Shown here one piece after another: positions 22,186 to 30,358 of a DNA stretch of 44,158 bases. Within the stretch, counting starts at the first letter, position 1, and each line of letters starts with the position of its first letter. The notes beneath the pieces are model-generated. The model worked only from the letters and a program-made list of their open reading frames with translations, ran no database searches and was not told the DNA's origin. This DNA is from a virus. The position numbers were made by a program, and so were the translations under genes. Where the stretch lies: the IMG/VR virus record IMGVR_UViG_3300020467_000010, positions 1-44,158 of that record. One strand, written 5' to 3'.

Positions 22186-24386
22186 TGTCCTGCGAAGGTT
22201 GATAGGAGTCTTCTGTTAGACCCTTTACCCTTAAGAGATTTCTTAAAAGCATTCCTCAAGTCACGCTTGTTTGGGTTCTCCTTGACCTCCATGGATGTTT
22301 CCTCGGTCTTAGGTGGAGCGATAACATACAACTCAGAGTATGCTGCTGATTTTACAATGGCAAGTCTGTCTTTCTTCCACTGTTTCTTGTACTCATCTTG
22401 CTCCCAGATACCTTGACGGTTTAAGTAAGAACTGAACTCTCTTGGTGAGCAAAGACGGAACCCAATTACGTTGCACCATGTGTATCTGTCTCTGATTACG
22501 TTAATAAGTGCTGAGGTCATACCATAACCACCGTTCTTGATATCTGTGTAGTACCTACCAGTTTTCTTATCTCTAAGAACAGTATTGTAACCACAGTGAT
22601 ACTCATAGTTTCTGTCAACGTAATCAGTTTTTTGATGTACATAACCAATTTGCTGTGCTTCACCATCAGATAGAACAACTAAGTGACATTTTTCTACACC
22701 ATGTACTTGCTTCCACTTAGGTAAAAGATCTACCATAGTTGCTAGTCCTTCGTTAAGTGGAGTTCCACCTAGTCCTAGGAAGTGTGGTGGTTGTGGTACT
22801 CTCATTGAGTCATAACTGTAAGAATGATATCTTGAGAAGTACTTTCCAATTCTGAAAAGATTTCTAGCATGTCTAGCAAACTCTTTATTGTTAACTTCAC
22901 TTGTCAAGAAGTTGTATAGTCTGAATCTTGCGTCCATCCATAGGTCACCTATGTCTTGCTTTGCAATCTTCTCAAGAGTATCACGATCTCTGTATCCATA
23001 GTAACCATCATGCTCACATACGAAAGCATATACATCGAATGGGATGTTAACTTTATTACAGAACTGACATAGGTTGATAAGTTGCTTGATAGTAGGGAAA
23101 ATTTCGTTGCTCATAGAACCAGACCAATCAAGTAGGAATACTAGACCATGATTCTTACCATTTGGTACTGCTGTAATCTTTCTGAAGATGTCATCAGAGT
23201 ACTTGTACTTGTGAAGTTTAGTTGTATCAAGTGTACCAGTTCTTGATTCTGCAGAACGTGCATGTGATGTTGCTGCTTTCTTACACTCGAACTCTTTTAC
23301 AAGGTATGCTACGTCTTTCTTAGATCCTTGTAGGAACTCATGATACTCTCTGTCAATCCAATCAAAACTAACTGTACCATCATGGATTTGTGTATCTTCT
23401 CTCCACACTTGCTCACATTTGTCCCAGATATAGTCAGGTTTTACAACAACTTTATCAGATTTTACTGTAGGAACGTTAGTGTAAATTGACTCATAACCAT
23501 CTGTCTTTGCCATCTCTTGAGTTTTAGAATCAAATGACTCTTGAGTAGTAACTTCTGAGTGCTCTTCCCATGTTTCGCCACCTTCTCTACCGTGGTCTGG
23601 TAATTCACCTAGTGCTGAGTCACCACCGAAAGCATCAACCTCACTCTCTTTCTTATCCCATGGTTGGTTAGGGTCTAATTCTGGTTCTTGAGGTGTTGCT
23701 TCTTCCTTCTCTTCCTTCTCTTCCTGTTGACCTTTTCCTTCTGATAGATCTTCACCTTCTTCGAAGTCTGGAGGTGTTGCTCCATTGCCACCACTTACAG
23801 GGATTGAGAATGATGTCTCTTCCTGTGCTTTTTCCTTTTGTTGCTTATCAAATTCTGCTTTCATGTACTTAAATATATCCTTAGCAGCATCGATTGCTTC
23901 TTGGAATGTCTCAGCGACCCCCACAGCGTCTCTGAGAGGTCTCTCAGCATCACTAAATGGGATCATTGCATATGAACCAACCTTATAGTGAAGGTTAATT
24001 CTATCAATGAATGTTAGTTCATCTATATCTCTGCTGTTTATGTCGAAGAAATCGATATCATTAAGTGTCTCATAACCTTTATAGAAATCTTTTGTAAGAC
24101 CAGGATACTTACGCTTCATTAACTTCTCGATGCGTGCATCCTCAGTTACGTTTACGAAGGACATTGGGACACCGAAACCCTTAGGGTCTTCGTTTGGTGT
24201 GAAGAGTGCGTGTCCTACCTCATGACCCACGAGCATATTATATACGTCATTGCTTGTTTCCCAGATTGGGAGTGTCAAAACACGATTCTCTACATCAAAG
24301 GATGCTGTTTCTACTTTCTTGTGCTCCACGACTAGATTCTCTGTTGCGAGGAGTTTAGCAAGGGTTCCTTTGATCTCGTGGTTCAT
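22176..24386 (-). CDS. CobT-like protein: HExxH metallopeptidase-like plus VWA domain
   Basis: The 736-aa protein begins with a zinc-metallopeptidase-like motif VGHEVGHALF (HExxH at 55-59), with a possible third ligand in the NVTEDARIE segment. The middle (about 190-300) is a long acidic, low-complexity linker. From about 415 it has a VWA domain with a MIDAS motif DWSGSMS (D420) and further metal sites at GGTPLNEGL and LSDGEAQ. This order (acidic linker then VWA) matches CobT. Together with the AAA+ ATPase it forms a MoxR/VWA pair, which usually remodels or activates target proteins. Its start overlaps the 60-aa gene (ATGA). Confidence 0.85.
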   Translation of the reverse strand: MNHEIKGTLAKLLATENLVVEHKKVETASFDVENRVLTLPIWETSNDVYNMLVGHEVGHALFTPNEDPKGFGVPMSFVNVTEDARIEKLMKRKYPGLTKDFYKGYETLNDIDFFDINSRDIDELTFIDRINLHYKVGSYAMIPFSDAERPLRDAVGVAETFQEAIDAAKDIFKYMKAEFDKQQKEKAQEETSFSIPVSGGNGATPPDFEEGEDLSEGKGQQEEKEEKEEATPQEPELDPNQPWDKKESEVDAFGGDSALGELPDHGREGGETWEEHSEVTTQESFDSKTQEMAKTDGYESIYTNVPTVKSDKVVVKPDYIWDKCEQVWREDTQIHDGTVSFDWIDREYHEFLQGSKKDVAYLVKEFECKKAATSHARSAESRTGTLDTTKLHKYKYSDDIFRKITAVPNGKNHGLVFLLDWSGSMSNEIFPTIKQLINLCQFCNKVNIPFDVYAFVCEHDGYYGYRDRDTLEKIAKQDIGDLWMDARFRLYNFLTSEVNNKEFARHARNLFRIGKYFSRYHSYSYDSMRVPQPPHFLGLGGTPLNEGLATMVDLLPKWKQVHGVEKCHLVVLSDGEAQQIGYVHQKTDYVDRNYEYHCGYNTVLRDKKTGRYYTDIKNGGYGMTSALINVIRDRYTWCNVIGFRLCSPREFSSYLNRQGIWEQDEYKKQWKKDRLAIVKSAAYSELYVIAPPKTEETSMEVKENPNKRDLRNAFKKSLKGKGSNRRLLSTFAGQIA

Positions 24387-24565
24387 CGTATTTTTTCGTA
24401 TTTGTTTTGTATATACACATTATAATAGGAAACCCTCCGCTTGGGAGGGTTTAGTAGACACTTTTTTAAGTGGTTGCGTCTGGCTCGTGCTTGCCTTAAT
24501 GCTTGTGGTTTTAGCTTTCGCTTGGGTGGCTTCCCAGAATTATGTTGCCAGTTGGGGGTGGTCAT
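24383..24565 (-). CDS. Small basic protein, 60 aa
   Basis: The first 43 residues (MTTPNWQHNSGKPPKRKLKP, then QALRQARARRNHLKKCLLNP) are strongly basic and helical, as in small nucleic-acid-binding proteins. It starts 4 nt after the stop of the 55-aa gene and its TGA overlaps the next ATG (ATGA), so translation through to 24383 is likely. The last 20 codons include a 9-bp hairpin (24430-24452) and read less convincingly. The function is unknown. Confidence 0.55.
   Translation of the reverse strand: MTTPNWQHNSGKPPKRKLKPQALRQARARRNHLKKCLLNPPKRRVSYYNVYIQNKYEKIR
24430..24452. repeat. Stable hairpin inside the 60-aa gene
   Basis: Arms AAACCCTCC and GGAGGGTTT pair over 9 bp with a 5-nt loop. No T-run follows on the minus strand; on the plus strand a T6 follows after 9 nt. 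It may attenuate transcription into the VWA gene or act as a translational switch. A TATAAT (24419-24424, minus) follows directly, with no good -35. Confidence 0.55.
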
Positions 24566-24569
24566 TGTC

Positions 24570-24737
24570 CTAAAAGGATGCTTCTGCTAGTGTATCATGT
24601 AAATCTGCAGCGTCAAACTGCACATAAGTCAACTCATCATTGTATACCCATCTAATCTTAGACCATATAAAGACAAATTCGTCTTCACTCAAGTCTAAAA
24701 AGAGTGCTCGCTCATTCCAATAGATGTGATAGGTCAT
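24570..24737 (-). CDS. Small acidic protein, 55 aa
   Basis: The frame begins MTYHIYWNERALFLDLSEDE and continues with FVFIWSKIRWVYNDELTYVQ, ending at TAG 24570-24572. Its ATG overlaps the TGA of gp46 (ATGA) and the next gene begins 4 nt later. It is acidic, rich in aromatic residues and likely folded. I recall such a small gene beside 46 in cyanophages, without a known role. Confidence 0.65.
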   Translation of the reverse strand: MTYHIYWNERALFLDLSEDEFVFIWSKIRWVYNDELTYVQFDAADLHDTLAEASF

Positions 24738-26452
24738 GTGTCGTCTTGGATTTTCATGGTGGAAAAGTCGGACTGCTTATCGAATGAGATAATCCGTTCG
24801 AATTTATCTAATAGTATATCACCTTTATGAGATATTACAAATAGATTAGTATTTAGACCCAATCCCCTTAGAATCTTGAGTAGTTCATCAGTACTACCCT
24901 GATCAAGGGAAGAATCAAATACTTCATCGAGGATTAGTAAATTTGTACTAACACTGTTCTTCATCTTGGCGATTTCTCTCCAAGTAAAGAGTAATGCTAG
25001 GTCAATCTTCTGCTTCTCACCCTCTGAAAAGGACGCATATGAGAAAGAATCCCTGTATCTAGACAGTATATTCTCATTAAAGTTCTCATCCAGAGTGAAA
25101 TTCACATAGAAGTCCATACTCTGAAGATATTTATTGATTTTATTGTTTATAACAGGTACAAATTTCGAAACAATCTTGGACTTGATACCATCATCCCTTA
25201 ACAACCCAGACACCACCTTAAGATTGTCTGCTTGTTTGTTCACGTTGGCACAAAATTTTTCTTTCTCTCCTAATTTCCACTCAAAATGGACTAAATCCTG
25301 CTTCTCTTGCTCTAAATTGGTTGCTTCACTACCTACCTCTGTCATCAACCTAGTATTCTCTTTCAGAATACGCACCTCTTCCTTGGTTAGTGCCTGTATT
25401 TCATACCTATAACCGTTAACAACTGATGATTTCTCTCTCAGATCCTTTACTTCGGTGTCCATACTATTAATATGGTCTTTGATCTGGGTATGTGCAATAT
25501 TATACTCTTCTACCTTATCTTTTAGTTCTGTAATCTTTGTGTGCTTAAGTGATTCATCAATAGTTTGAGTACATACTGGACAAGAATCATTCTTTTCGAA
25601 GAAATTCATGTCTTTTTCAGAGTCTTTCTTCTTAAGATTGATCTTGGTCTTCATTATCTTGACCTTCTCAAGTTTTTCTATTGACCTATCAAGTTCTAAG
25701 AGTTGTGGAGTGATCTTATTGATCTCCTTTTCCTTCTCTTTTATCTGATCTTTGATCTCTTCTACTCTCTTCTCATTATCCTCAAACTTTTTCATCATAT
25801 TACCAGTAGTTCTCTGGTCTACCTGCTCTAGGTTCTCTATATTTTTTCTTTGCATCTCAACCTTCTGTTGAGCAAGATCTAATTCATACTCACACTGGTT
25901 TTTTTCTTCTCTAACATCCTTCATCCTCTCTTTGAGGAGTCCATTCATGAACGAGAAGATCTGGATGTCCAATATATCTTCGATAACTTCTCGCCTGTTA
26001 GGTGCGGTAAGTTGCATGAAGGGGACAAATGTGGATGAACCAAGGATGACGACTTGTGTAAAAGACTTGTAGTTGAGTTTGAGAATACTCTGTTCGAGGT
26101 ATTTCTGAGTATCTTTAACTGCAGCGTCCTGATCAAGGAGATCACTGTTCCTAAAAATCTGAAAGACATTTGGTTTAACTGCTCTAATTACTTTGTATTT
26201 AATAGTTCCAACTGTAAATTCCACCTCAACCCTGAGTTCCTTCTCATTAATACTGTTGATAAGTTGTGATCTGCTGATCTTTCTAAAGGGTTTATTAAAT
26301 AAAGCAAAGCACAGGGCATCCAACATGGTGGATTTACCTGCACCGTTACTCCCTACAATAAGGGTACTCTGTTTTTCACCCAGTGGAATCTCTGTGAACT
26401 GCTGTCCTGTGGACAGGAAGTTCTTCCATCTGATCTTCTCAAATTTAATCAT
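24734..26452 (-). CDS. 46: gp46 recombination endonuclease subunit (Rad50/SbcC-like)
   Basis: With gp47 this SMC-type ATPase resects DNA ends to start recombination-dependent replication. Walker A GSNGAGKST is at 34-42, the Q-loop region LGSSTFVPFMQL near 137-148, and a long coiled coil with a zinc-hook CPVC at 291-294 in its centre. The ABC signature (FSEGEKQKIDLAL) and Walker B (LLILDEVFD) lie near the C-terminus. The 572 aa agree with T4 gp46 (560). Confidence 0.96.
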   Translation of the reverse strand: MIKFEKIRWKNFLSTGQQFTEIPLGEKQSTLIVGSNGAGKSTMLDALCFALFNKPFRKISRSQLINSINEKELRVEVEFTVGTIKYKVIRAVKPNVFQIFRNSDLLDQDAAVKDTQKYLEQSILKLNYKSFTQVVILGSSTFVPFMQLTAPNRREVIEDILDIQIFSFMNGLLKERMKDVREEKNQCEYELDLAQQKVEMQRKNIENLEQVDQRTTGNMMKKFEDNEKRVEEIKDQIKEKEKEINKITPQLLELDRSIEKLEKVKIMKTKINLKKKDSEKDMNFFEKNDSCPVCTQTIDESLKHTKITELKDKVEEYNIAHTQIKDHINSMDTEVKDLREKSSVVNGYRYEIQALTKEEVRILKENTRLMTEVGSEATNLEQEKQDLVHFEWKLGEKEKFCANVNKQADNLKVVSGLLRDDGIKSKIVSKFVPVINNKINKYLQSMDFYVNFTLDENFNENILSRYRDSFSYASFSEGEKQKIDLALLFTWREIAKMKNSVSTNLLILDEVFDSSLDQGSTDELLKILRGLGLNTNLFVISHKGDILLDKFERIISFDKQSDFSTMKIQDDT

Positions 26453-26708
26453 GCAATGAGGGAGGGAATACTATATCGTCAGGTTGGATGACAGTGTAAT
26501 GATACCCAAACTGATGACAGTTTTCTTTTACTTGATCTTCATCAATCTCCATCATTCTAAGATCTCGATTGTATCCATCTGCAACCAAGTGTTGATGATA
26601 ACGTTCAGCATCATCAGGGTGCTCAAAAATTTGCACTACTCTTTCTTTGAGTGTTTCATCTCTAACAGCATACACCCCTCCGCTTCTTTTGTCAACTAGA
26701 ACGTACAT
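26445..26708 (-). CDS. Hypothetical protein between 46 and 47, 87 aa
   Basis: The product begins MYVLVDKRSGGVYAVRDETL, has VVQIFEHPDDAERYHQHLVA (an amphipathic helix) and ends TVIQPDDIVFPPSLHD. The beta-alpha pattern suggests a small folded protein. ATG 26708 overlaps the TGA of gp47 (TGATG) and the gene overlaps gp46 by 8 nt. It sits inside the 47-46 operon, a place where T4 also has small genes. No function can be given. Confidence 0.7.
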   Translation of the reverse strand: MYVLVDKRSGGVYAVRDETLKERVVQIFEHPDDAERYHQHLVADGYNRDLRMMEIDEDQVKENCHQFGYHYTVIQPDDIVFPPSLHD

Positions 26709-27742
26709 CAAATCCTCTGTGCTTCTACATAAAGTGACTTAAGGATAGCAAATATTTCATCCTTATTATCAATTTCACTCACACATTTCTGTAAAATAGT
26801 TAGAGTGTCTTCTGCTTCTATAGAATCATCAACATCCTCTAAATGTAAGAATTGATCTTCTATAATTTTTAGGTCAGCAACATCAGCATCATTAATAGAT
26901 TTTAAAGTCTTATCAAATAGAACTCTATCCTCCTTTGTCTCAACGATTAGCTTGACGTAGCTACCTTTTAGAGTGTTATATTGTATATCAGAGGTCTCTT
27001 CATCCTTATAAACGATCTTATGAAACATTTTGTTGGGATTCTTATGAAAACTTAACCTCTTAGTTTTAGTATTTAGTGTATGGAACCCTCTTTCTTGACC
27101 GTAATCATTCCAATAGAGTTGGTACGGGTTACCTAGGTAGTGAATGTTACCCTTTACACTCTTCATATGGAAATGACCTGTACATGTTAGATCAAACCTA
27201 TCGAATATAGAGGGATCGTCTCCGTGTTCCATGGTGTGACCTGGAACAGCCTCAAAACCGTTAAGCTCAAGATGCCCAAGACAGACGCTCGCATTACTAG
27301 AAGAGATAAGATCATAGGATCTCTTTCTGTTTTCGTCACATATCCAAGGTATAAGAAGAAAATCACACCCGTCAACAGATAGTTCAGTTGGCTCAGCGAT
27401 AACTGTAATGTTCTCGTATTCAGCAAGTAATAGTTCTGGTGAGTTAACTCTAAGAGTGTTTTTGTAGTAAATGTCATGGTTACCTACCATCATATACTGC
27501 TTCACCCCTCTCTTTAGAAGAGGATCGAACCACATTTCTTTAGCAGCATCTAATGAGAAAAAATTAACATACTTTCTTCTATCGAAAGTGTCTCCTAAAT
27601 TGATGATCGTTTTGATCTTATGCTTATCAATGAAAGGAAGTACCGTTTCGGTATAAAAAGTTCTGTATTTGTCTATGTAATATTGGTTGTCATTTCTGAC
27701 ACCAAAGTGTTGATCAGTTATCAGTAGGATCTTCGATGTCAT
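26708..27742 (-). CDS. 47: gp47 recombination endonuclease subunit (Mre11/SbcD-like)
   Basis: This is the nuclease partner of gp46. Metallophosphoesterase motifs are in order: D10/H12 (LITDQHFG), GDTFDRR at 50-56, GNHD at 87-90, then LGHLELNG and TCTGHFHMK further on. The 344 aa match T4 gp47 (339). Start ATG 27742 lies within the end of the preceding 52-aa gene (29-nt overlap). Confidence 0.96.
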   Translation of the reverse strand: MTSKILLITDQHFGVRNDNQYYIDKYRTFYTETVLPFIDKHKIKTIINLGDTFDRRKYVNFFSLDAAKEMWFDPLLKRGVKQYMMVGNHDIYYKNTLRVNSPELLLAEYENITVIAEPTELSVDGCDFLLIPWICDENRKRSYDLISSSNASVCLGHLELNGFEAVPGHTMEHGDDPSIFDRFDLTCTGHFHMKSVKGNIHYLGNPYQLYWNDYGQERGFHTLNTKTKRLSFHKNPNKMFHKIVYKDEETSDIQYNTLKGSYVKLIVETKEDRVLFDKTLKSINDADVADLKIIEDQFLHLEDVDDSIEAEDTLTILQKCVSEIDNKDEIFAILKSLYVEAQRI

Positions 27743-27872
27743 ACTCTATAGTCACCTTCTTACTCATCCTACCACGAGAATCCAAATATGTCGAGTGCTC
27801 TATATTGATGTCGTCTTTCATCATTGAGATCTCATCCAAGAGCAGTTTTAATCTATCGTTTGTTCTACCCAT
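27714..27872 (-). CDS. Small hypothetical protein between 55 and 47, 52 aa
   Basis: The frame starts MGRTNDRLKLLLDEISMMKD and ends with VTIEYDIEDPTDN. Its start overlaps the gp55 stop by 8 nt, and its end overlaps the gp47 start by 29 nt. An N-terminal helix is followed by a beta-rich half. In T4 the region between 55 and 47 also carries small genes; none can be matched with confidence. Confidence 0.65.
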   Translation of the reverse strand: MGRTNDRLKLLLDEISMMKDDINIEHSTYLDSRGRMSKKVTIEYDIEDPTDN

Positions 27873-28353
27873 AGCGTTGATTGGTCTCCACTCTTGACTT
27901 AATGTAGTTCATGTCTGCAGAGTTCTCGTTTCCATCTGTATGGAATACTTCTTCGTACCCTTTACGTTCCAGAATTTTTTCTCTAATAGATTGTTGTCTC
28001 TTCTCCTTTGCAATTCTCCTTAGATATGCGTAGTAAACTATCTGTGTGAAATAAGCAAAAGGATTTTTAGATTTCTCTGGGTCAAAATTGTGTATGTATT
28101 GGATGCAATTCTCAATGCCATCCCCAATCATGTCTTCTCTATACATATAGTTTATAAAATTTGGTCTATATGATAGGTGTGTAGCGATTTTAAGGAAGCA
28201 TTCACCAATATAATTAGAGACACGAGGTTTAGGATCACCTGCTTCTTCAGCTTCAGTAATCTGTTGTCTATAGATAATCAACTCAGCTAAGAATTTCTTA
28301 TTATCTACATAGTGTTCCTTCTTTTTAGTGGACTTCCGTGCCATAGTAGTCAT
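27865..28353 (-). CDS. 55: gp55 late-transcription sigma factor
   Basis: This sigma70-family protein directs host RNA polymerase to NNTAAATA late promoters. The 162-aa product (T4: 185) has a region-2-like core: CFLKIATHLSYRPNFINYMY, then REDMIGDGIENCIQYIHNFD, and KNPFAYFTQIVYYAYLRRIA. The last part is the typical sigma region 2.3-2.4 pattern. A basic N-terminal tail (MARKSTKKKE) precedes it; the start could be ATG 28353 or 28344. It is read from a strong sigma70 promoter 25 nt upstream, fitting early or middle expression. Confidence 0.93.
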   Translation of the reverse strand: MTTMARKSTKKKEHYVDNKKFLAELIIYRQQITEAEEAGDPKPRVSNYIGECFLKIATHLSYRPNFINYMYREDMIGDGIENCIQYIHNFDPEKSKNPFAYFTQIVYYAYLRRIAKEKRQQSIREKILERKGYEEVFHTDGNENSADMNYIKSRVETNQRYG

Positions 28354-28377
28354 TTATATTAACTCACGGTTAGCATA

Positions 28378-28406
28378 ATTATAGTTCATGGTGACACAAT
28401 TGTAAA
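28378..28406 (-). promoter_or_regulatory. Sigma70 promoter for gp55
   Basis: TTTACA (28401-28406, 5 of 6) and a perfect TATAAT (28378-28383) on the minus strand are separated by 17 nt. The start near 28371 leaves an 18-nt leader to the gp55 ATG. Confidence 0.7.
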
Positions 28407-28431
28407 GGGGGCTTGACAAACCCATTTACAA
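28400..28431. repeat. Inverted repeat overlapping the gp55 -35 box
   Basis: Arms TTGTAAAGGG and CCC-A-TTTACAA pair with one bulged base around a loop of about 11 nt. It may end the upstream transcript (that of the 152-aa gene) or serve as an operator at the gp55 promoter. A plus-strand TTGACA (28413-28418) lies in the loop, with no gene to serve. Confidence 0.45.
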
Positions 28432-28449
28432 TGGTTAGACTCAACACTG

Positions 28450-28908
28450 TTAAGGGTTGGAAGGATCCTTAGGCTCTTTTTTATACATATGCTCTAGAAA
28501 CGAGCGTGCGTCCTCAACTTTGGCGATTAAACCCATATTAGGACTCAAGGGTACCTCTCCTCTCTCAGGTTCGTGTTCGTGTAATATTTCTTTCTTCACC
28601 CAACGTTTATACATTCTTATTGCGTCCTTACTCATAGGAGCAATACTGATAACTGATCTTTCTTCGATGACAAAAAACTCTTCGTCGGAAAAATTCACCC
28701 ACTTAATAAAACCAACAGCAATTTTTTGATCACTTGCTTGAGTTCCTTCCATTTCTACGATCTTAGTCTTAGCAGGGTGTTGTATGAACAGAAGATCTTC
28801 CTTAGAATCTGGATCTTTTGTCAACAAAACCTCACCAAGGATCTCCTCCCCAGTAATGAGTTTGACTGTACCGTGAAATTGTTCGTCGTGTCGGATGTAG
28901 TTAATCAT
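28450..28908 (-). CDS. Conserved hypothetical protein, possibly Sm-like, 152 aa
   Basis: The N-terminal half (FHGTVKLITGEEILGEVLLT, then KEDLLFIQHPAKTKIVEM) has the strand-turn-strand pattern of an Sm-like barrel (V-x-L-x-x-G-E-x-I-x-G-x-V). Further on are AVGFIKWVNFSDEEFFVIEE, RSVISIAPMSKDAIRMYKRW, and a charged tail. The plan matches the 126-aa protein at 6872-7252. Start ATG 28908 overlaps the uvsW stop by 8 nt. I recall relatives in marine phages as hypothetical proteins. RNA binding is an inference from the pattern only. Confidence 0.65.
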   Translation of the reverse strand: MINYIRHDEQFHGTVKLITGEEILGEVLLTKDPDSKEDLLFIQHPAKTKIVEMEGTQASDQKIAVGFIKWVNFSDEEFFVIEERSVISIAPMSKDAIRMYKRWVKKEILHEHEPERGEVPLSPNMGLIAKVEDARSFLEHMYKKEPKDPSNP

Positions 28909-30358
28909 TTTTTAATTTAACTTCTTTGATTTCGTAATCAAAATTCTCTTCCTCATATATTTTTCGTCTTGCGACTAAATGACGAAGAGTATAGTTAAGT
29001 TTGGAACCTCTCGCACAGTCATCCGCTATATCGAATAATGTAGCCTGTGCTTTGTTCTCACCCTTCCTAAGAACCCTACCAATAGACTGAAGATTTCTGA
29101 CCCTCGACTTTGATGGACTCGCAAATATAACATTGTGCAGATTCTTAATATTGATACCAGTAGAGAAGGTTCCATAAGACGCTAGTATTATAGCATTCTT
29201 TTCCTTCTCACATATAGAACGTGCTTCTTCACGTTCCATAGCATCTATACCACCATGTATAAAGAAAATCTTACGACCTTCCTTTACTTTACTATTTAGC
29301 AATTCCCATAAAGGTTCTCCGTGTTTTTCGACGTAGTTAAATAAAATCAATGTGTTTCCCCGTAGATCACACGCAAGATTTATGATGAGATTATTGCGTT
29401 TTGGGTGTGTAATTAGGTAATCTATCTCCTGAAAATAGTCATCAAACGGTACAAATCCATGCTTACATAAGAGGATACACACCTTCAGTGGTGTTAGGTG
29501 TCCTTTTTTCATGAGATCTATGGTCTTAGTTACCTGATCCACCTTACCAAACAAACCTTCCAACACTAATTGATGAGTTTCCATACCATCTAAGGTACCT
29601 GTCAACCCCACTCGGTACTTAGCGTCATGACATTTGTTGAGAATCCCTGTCAGACTTTTCGCTTTGTAAAGATGTGCTTCATCCCCGATAATGACATCAA
29701 AACGTTTAAAAAATTTGCGGGGTTCCTTATAGATGCTCTGCCAAGTACTGATAACCACAGAAGATTCCACATATTTTTCTGCACCTGCTTGTATTTTGTG
29801 TAAGTCATTCGTTCTCCATCCATATGATCTAAAGTCTTTTGCCAACTGTTCTACTAATGACACGGTTGGTACTATAATAAGTATGTTTCTATCAAATCCT
29901 AAGTGCCAACGCACTATGGCATAGATGATCAGGGATTTTCCTGATCCTGTTGGGGATAATAAAAGTTTGCGATGGTGCCTAAGTGCCTGATAAATTGCTC
30001 GTAACTGGTAGTCTCGTGCTTTAAAAGGTAATCCCAGTGATCTAACGTAGCCCGCAACACTCTCAGGGCTGATGATAGATTCCCAATCGTCTGGTCGTCC
30101 ATAAGTACTGTCCTCAATGCTAAAATCATAACCCTTTTCTTCTAAGAAATCGGTAACATAATCAAAAAGACCCGCATATATCTCACCAGTAGCAGGTGAA
30201 TACAAGCGGATCTTACCATCCCATTTCCATTTTTGGTACTGTGGCATATACTTAGCACCTGGAACATCAAATATAAAATGTTCACTCAGTTCCTTGTGTA
30301 CATGCGGTTCGGCAGTTACCTTAAGGTAAACCTCGTTTTTCTTGGTGATAACTGTCAT
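28901..30358 (-). CDS. uvsW: UvsW DNA/RNA helicase
   Basis: This SF2 helicase resolves R-loops and branched DNA and helps switch from origin- to recombination-dependent replication. From ATG 30358 (485 aa) the N-terminal domain (1-100) is followed by a Q-motif-like RDYQLRAI, Walker A SPTGSGKS (135-142), DEAH (225-228) and VGLTGTL (motif III). Motifs IV-VI include LASYGTFSTGINIKN and QSIGRVLRKGE. T4 UvsW is 503 aa. Its ATG overlaps the uvsY TGA. Confidence 0.96.
   Translation of the reverse strand: MTVITKKNEVYLKVTAEPHVHKELSEHFIFDVPGAKYMPQYQKWKWDGKIRLYSPATGEIYAGLFDYVTDFLEEKGYDFSIEDSTYGRPDDWESIISPESVAGYVRSLGLPFKARDYQLRAIYQALRHHRKLLLSPTGSGKSLIIYAIVRWHLGFDRNILIIVPTVSLVEQLAKDFRSYGWRTNDLHKIQAGAEKYVESSVVISTWQSIYKEPRKFFKRFDVIIGDEAHLYKAKSLTGILNKCHDAKYRVGLTGTLDGMETHQLVLEGLFGKVDQVTKTIDLMKKGHLTPLKVCILLCKHGFVPFDDYFQEIDYLITHPKRNNLIINLACDLRGNTLILFNYVEKHGEPLWELLNSKVKEGRKIFFIHGGIDAMEREEARSICEKEKNAIILASYGTFSTGINIKNLHNVIFASPSKSRVRNLQSIGRVLRKGENKAQATLFDIADDCARGSKLNYTLRHLVARRKIYEEENFDYEIKEVKLKND

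Noticed and set aside
24250-24573. A 107-aa plus-strand frame with hydrophobic segments
   Set aside because: It crosses the start of the VWA gene and the 60-aa gene on the opposite strand, both supported by coupled overlaps. Probably a shadow.
28413-28441. A plus-strand promoter TTGACA-17-TAGACT
   Set aside because: There is no plus-strand gene downstream and the -10 matches only 4 of 6. Probably a by-product of the inverted repeat.
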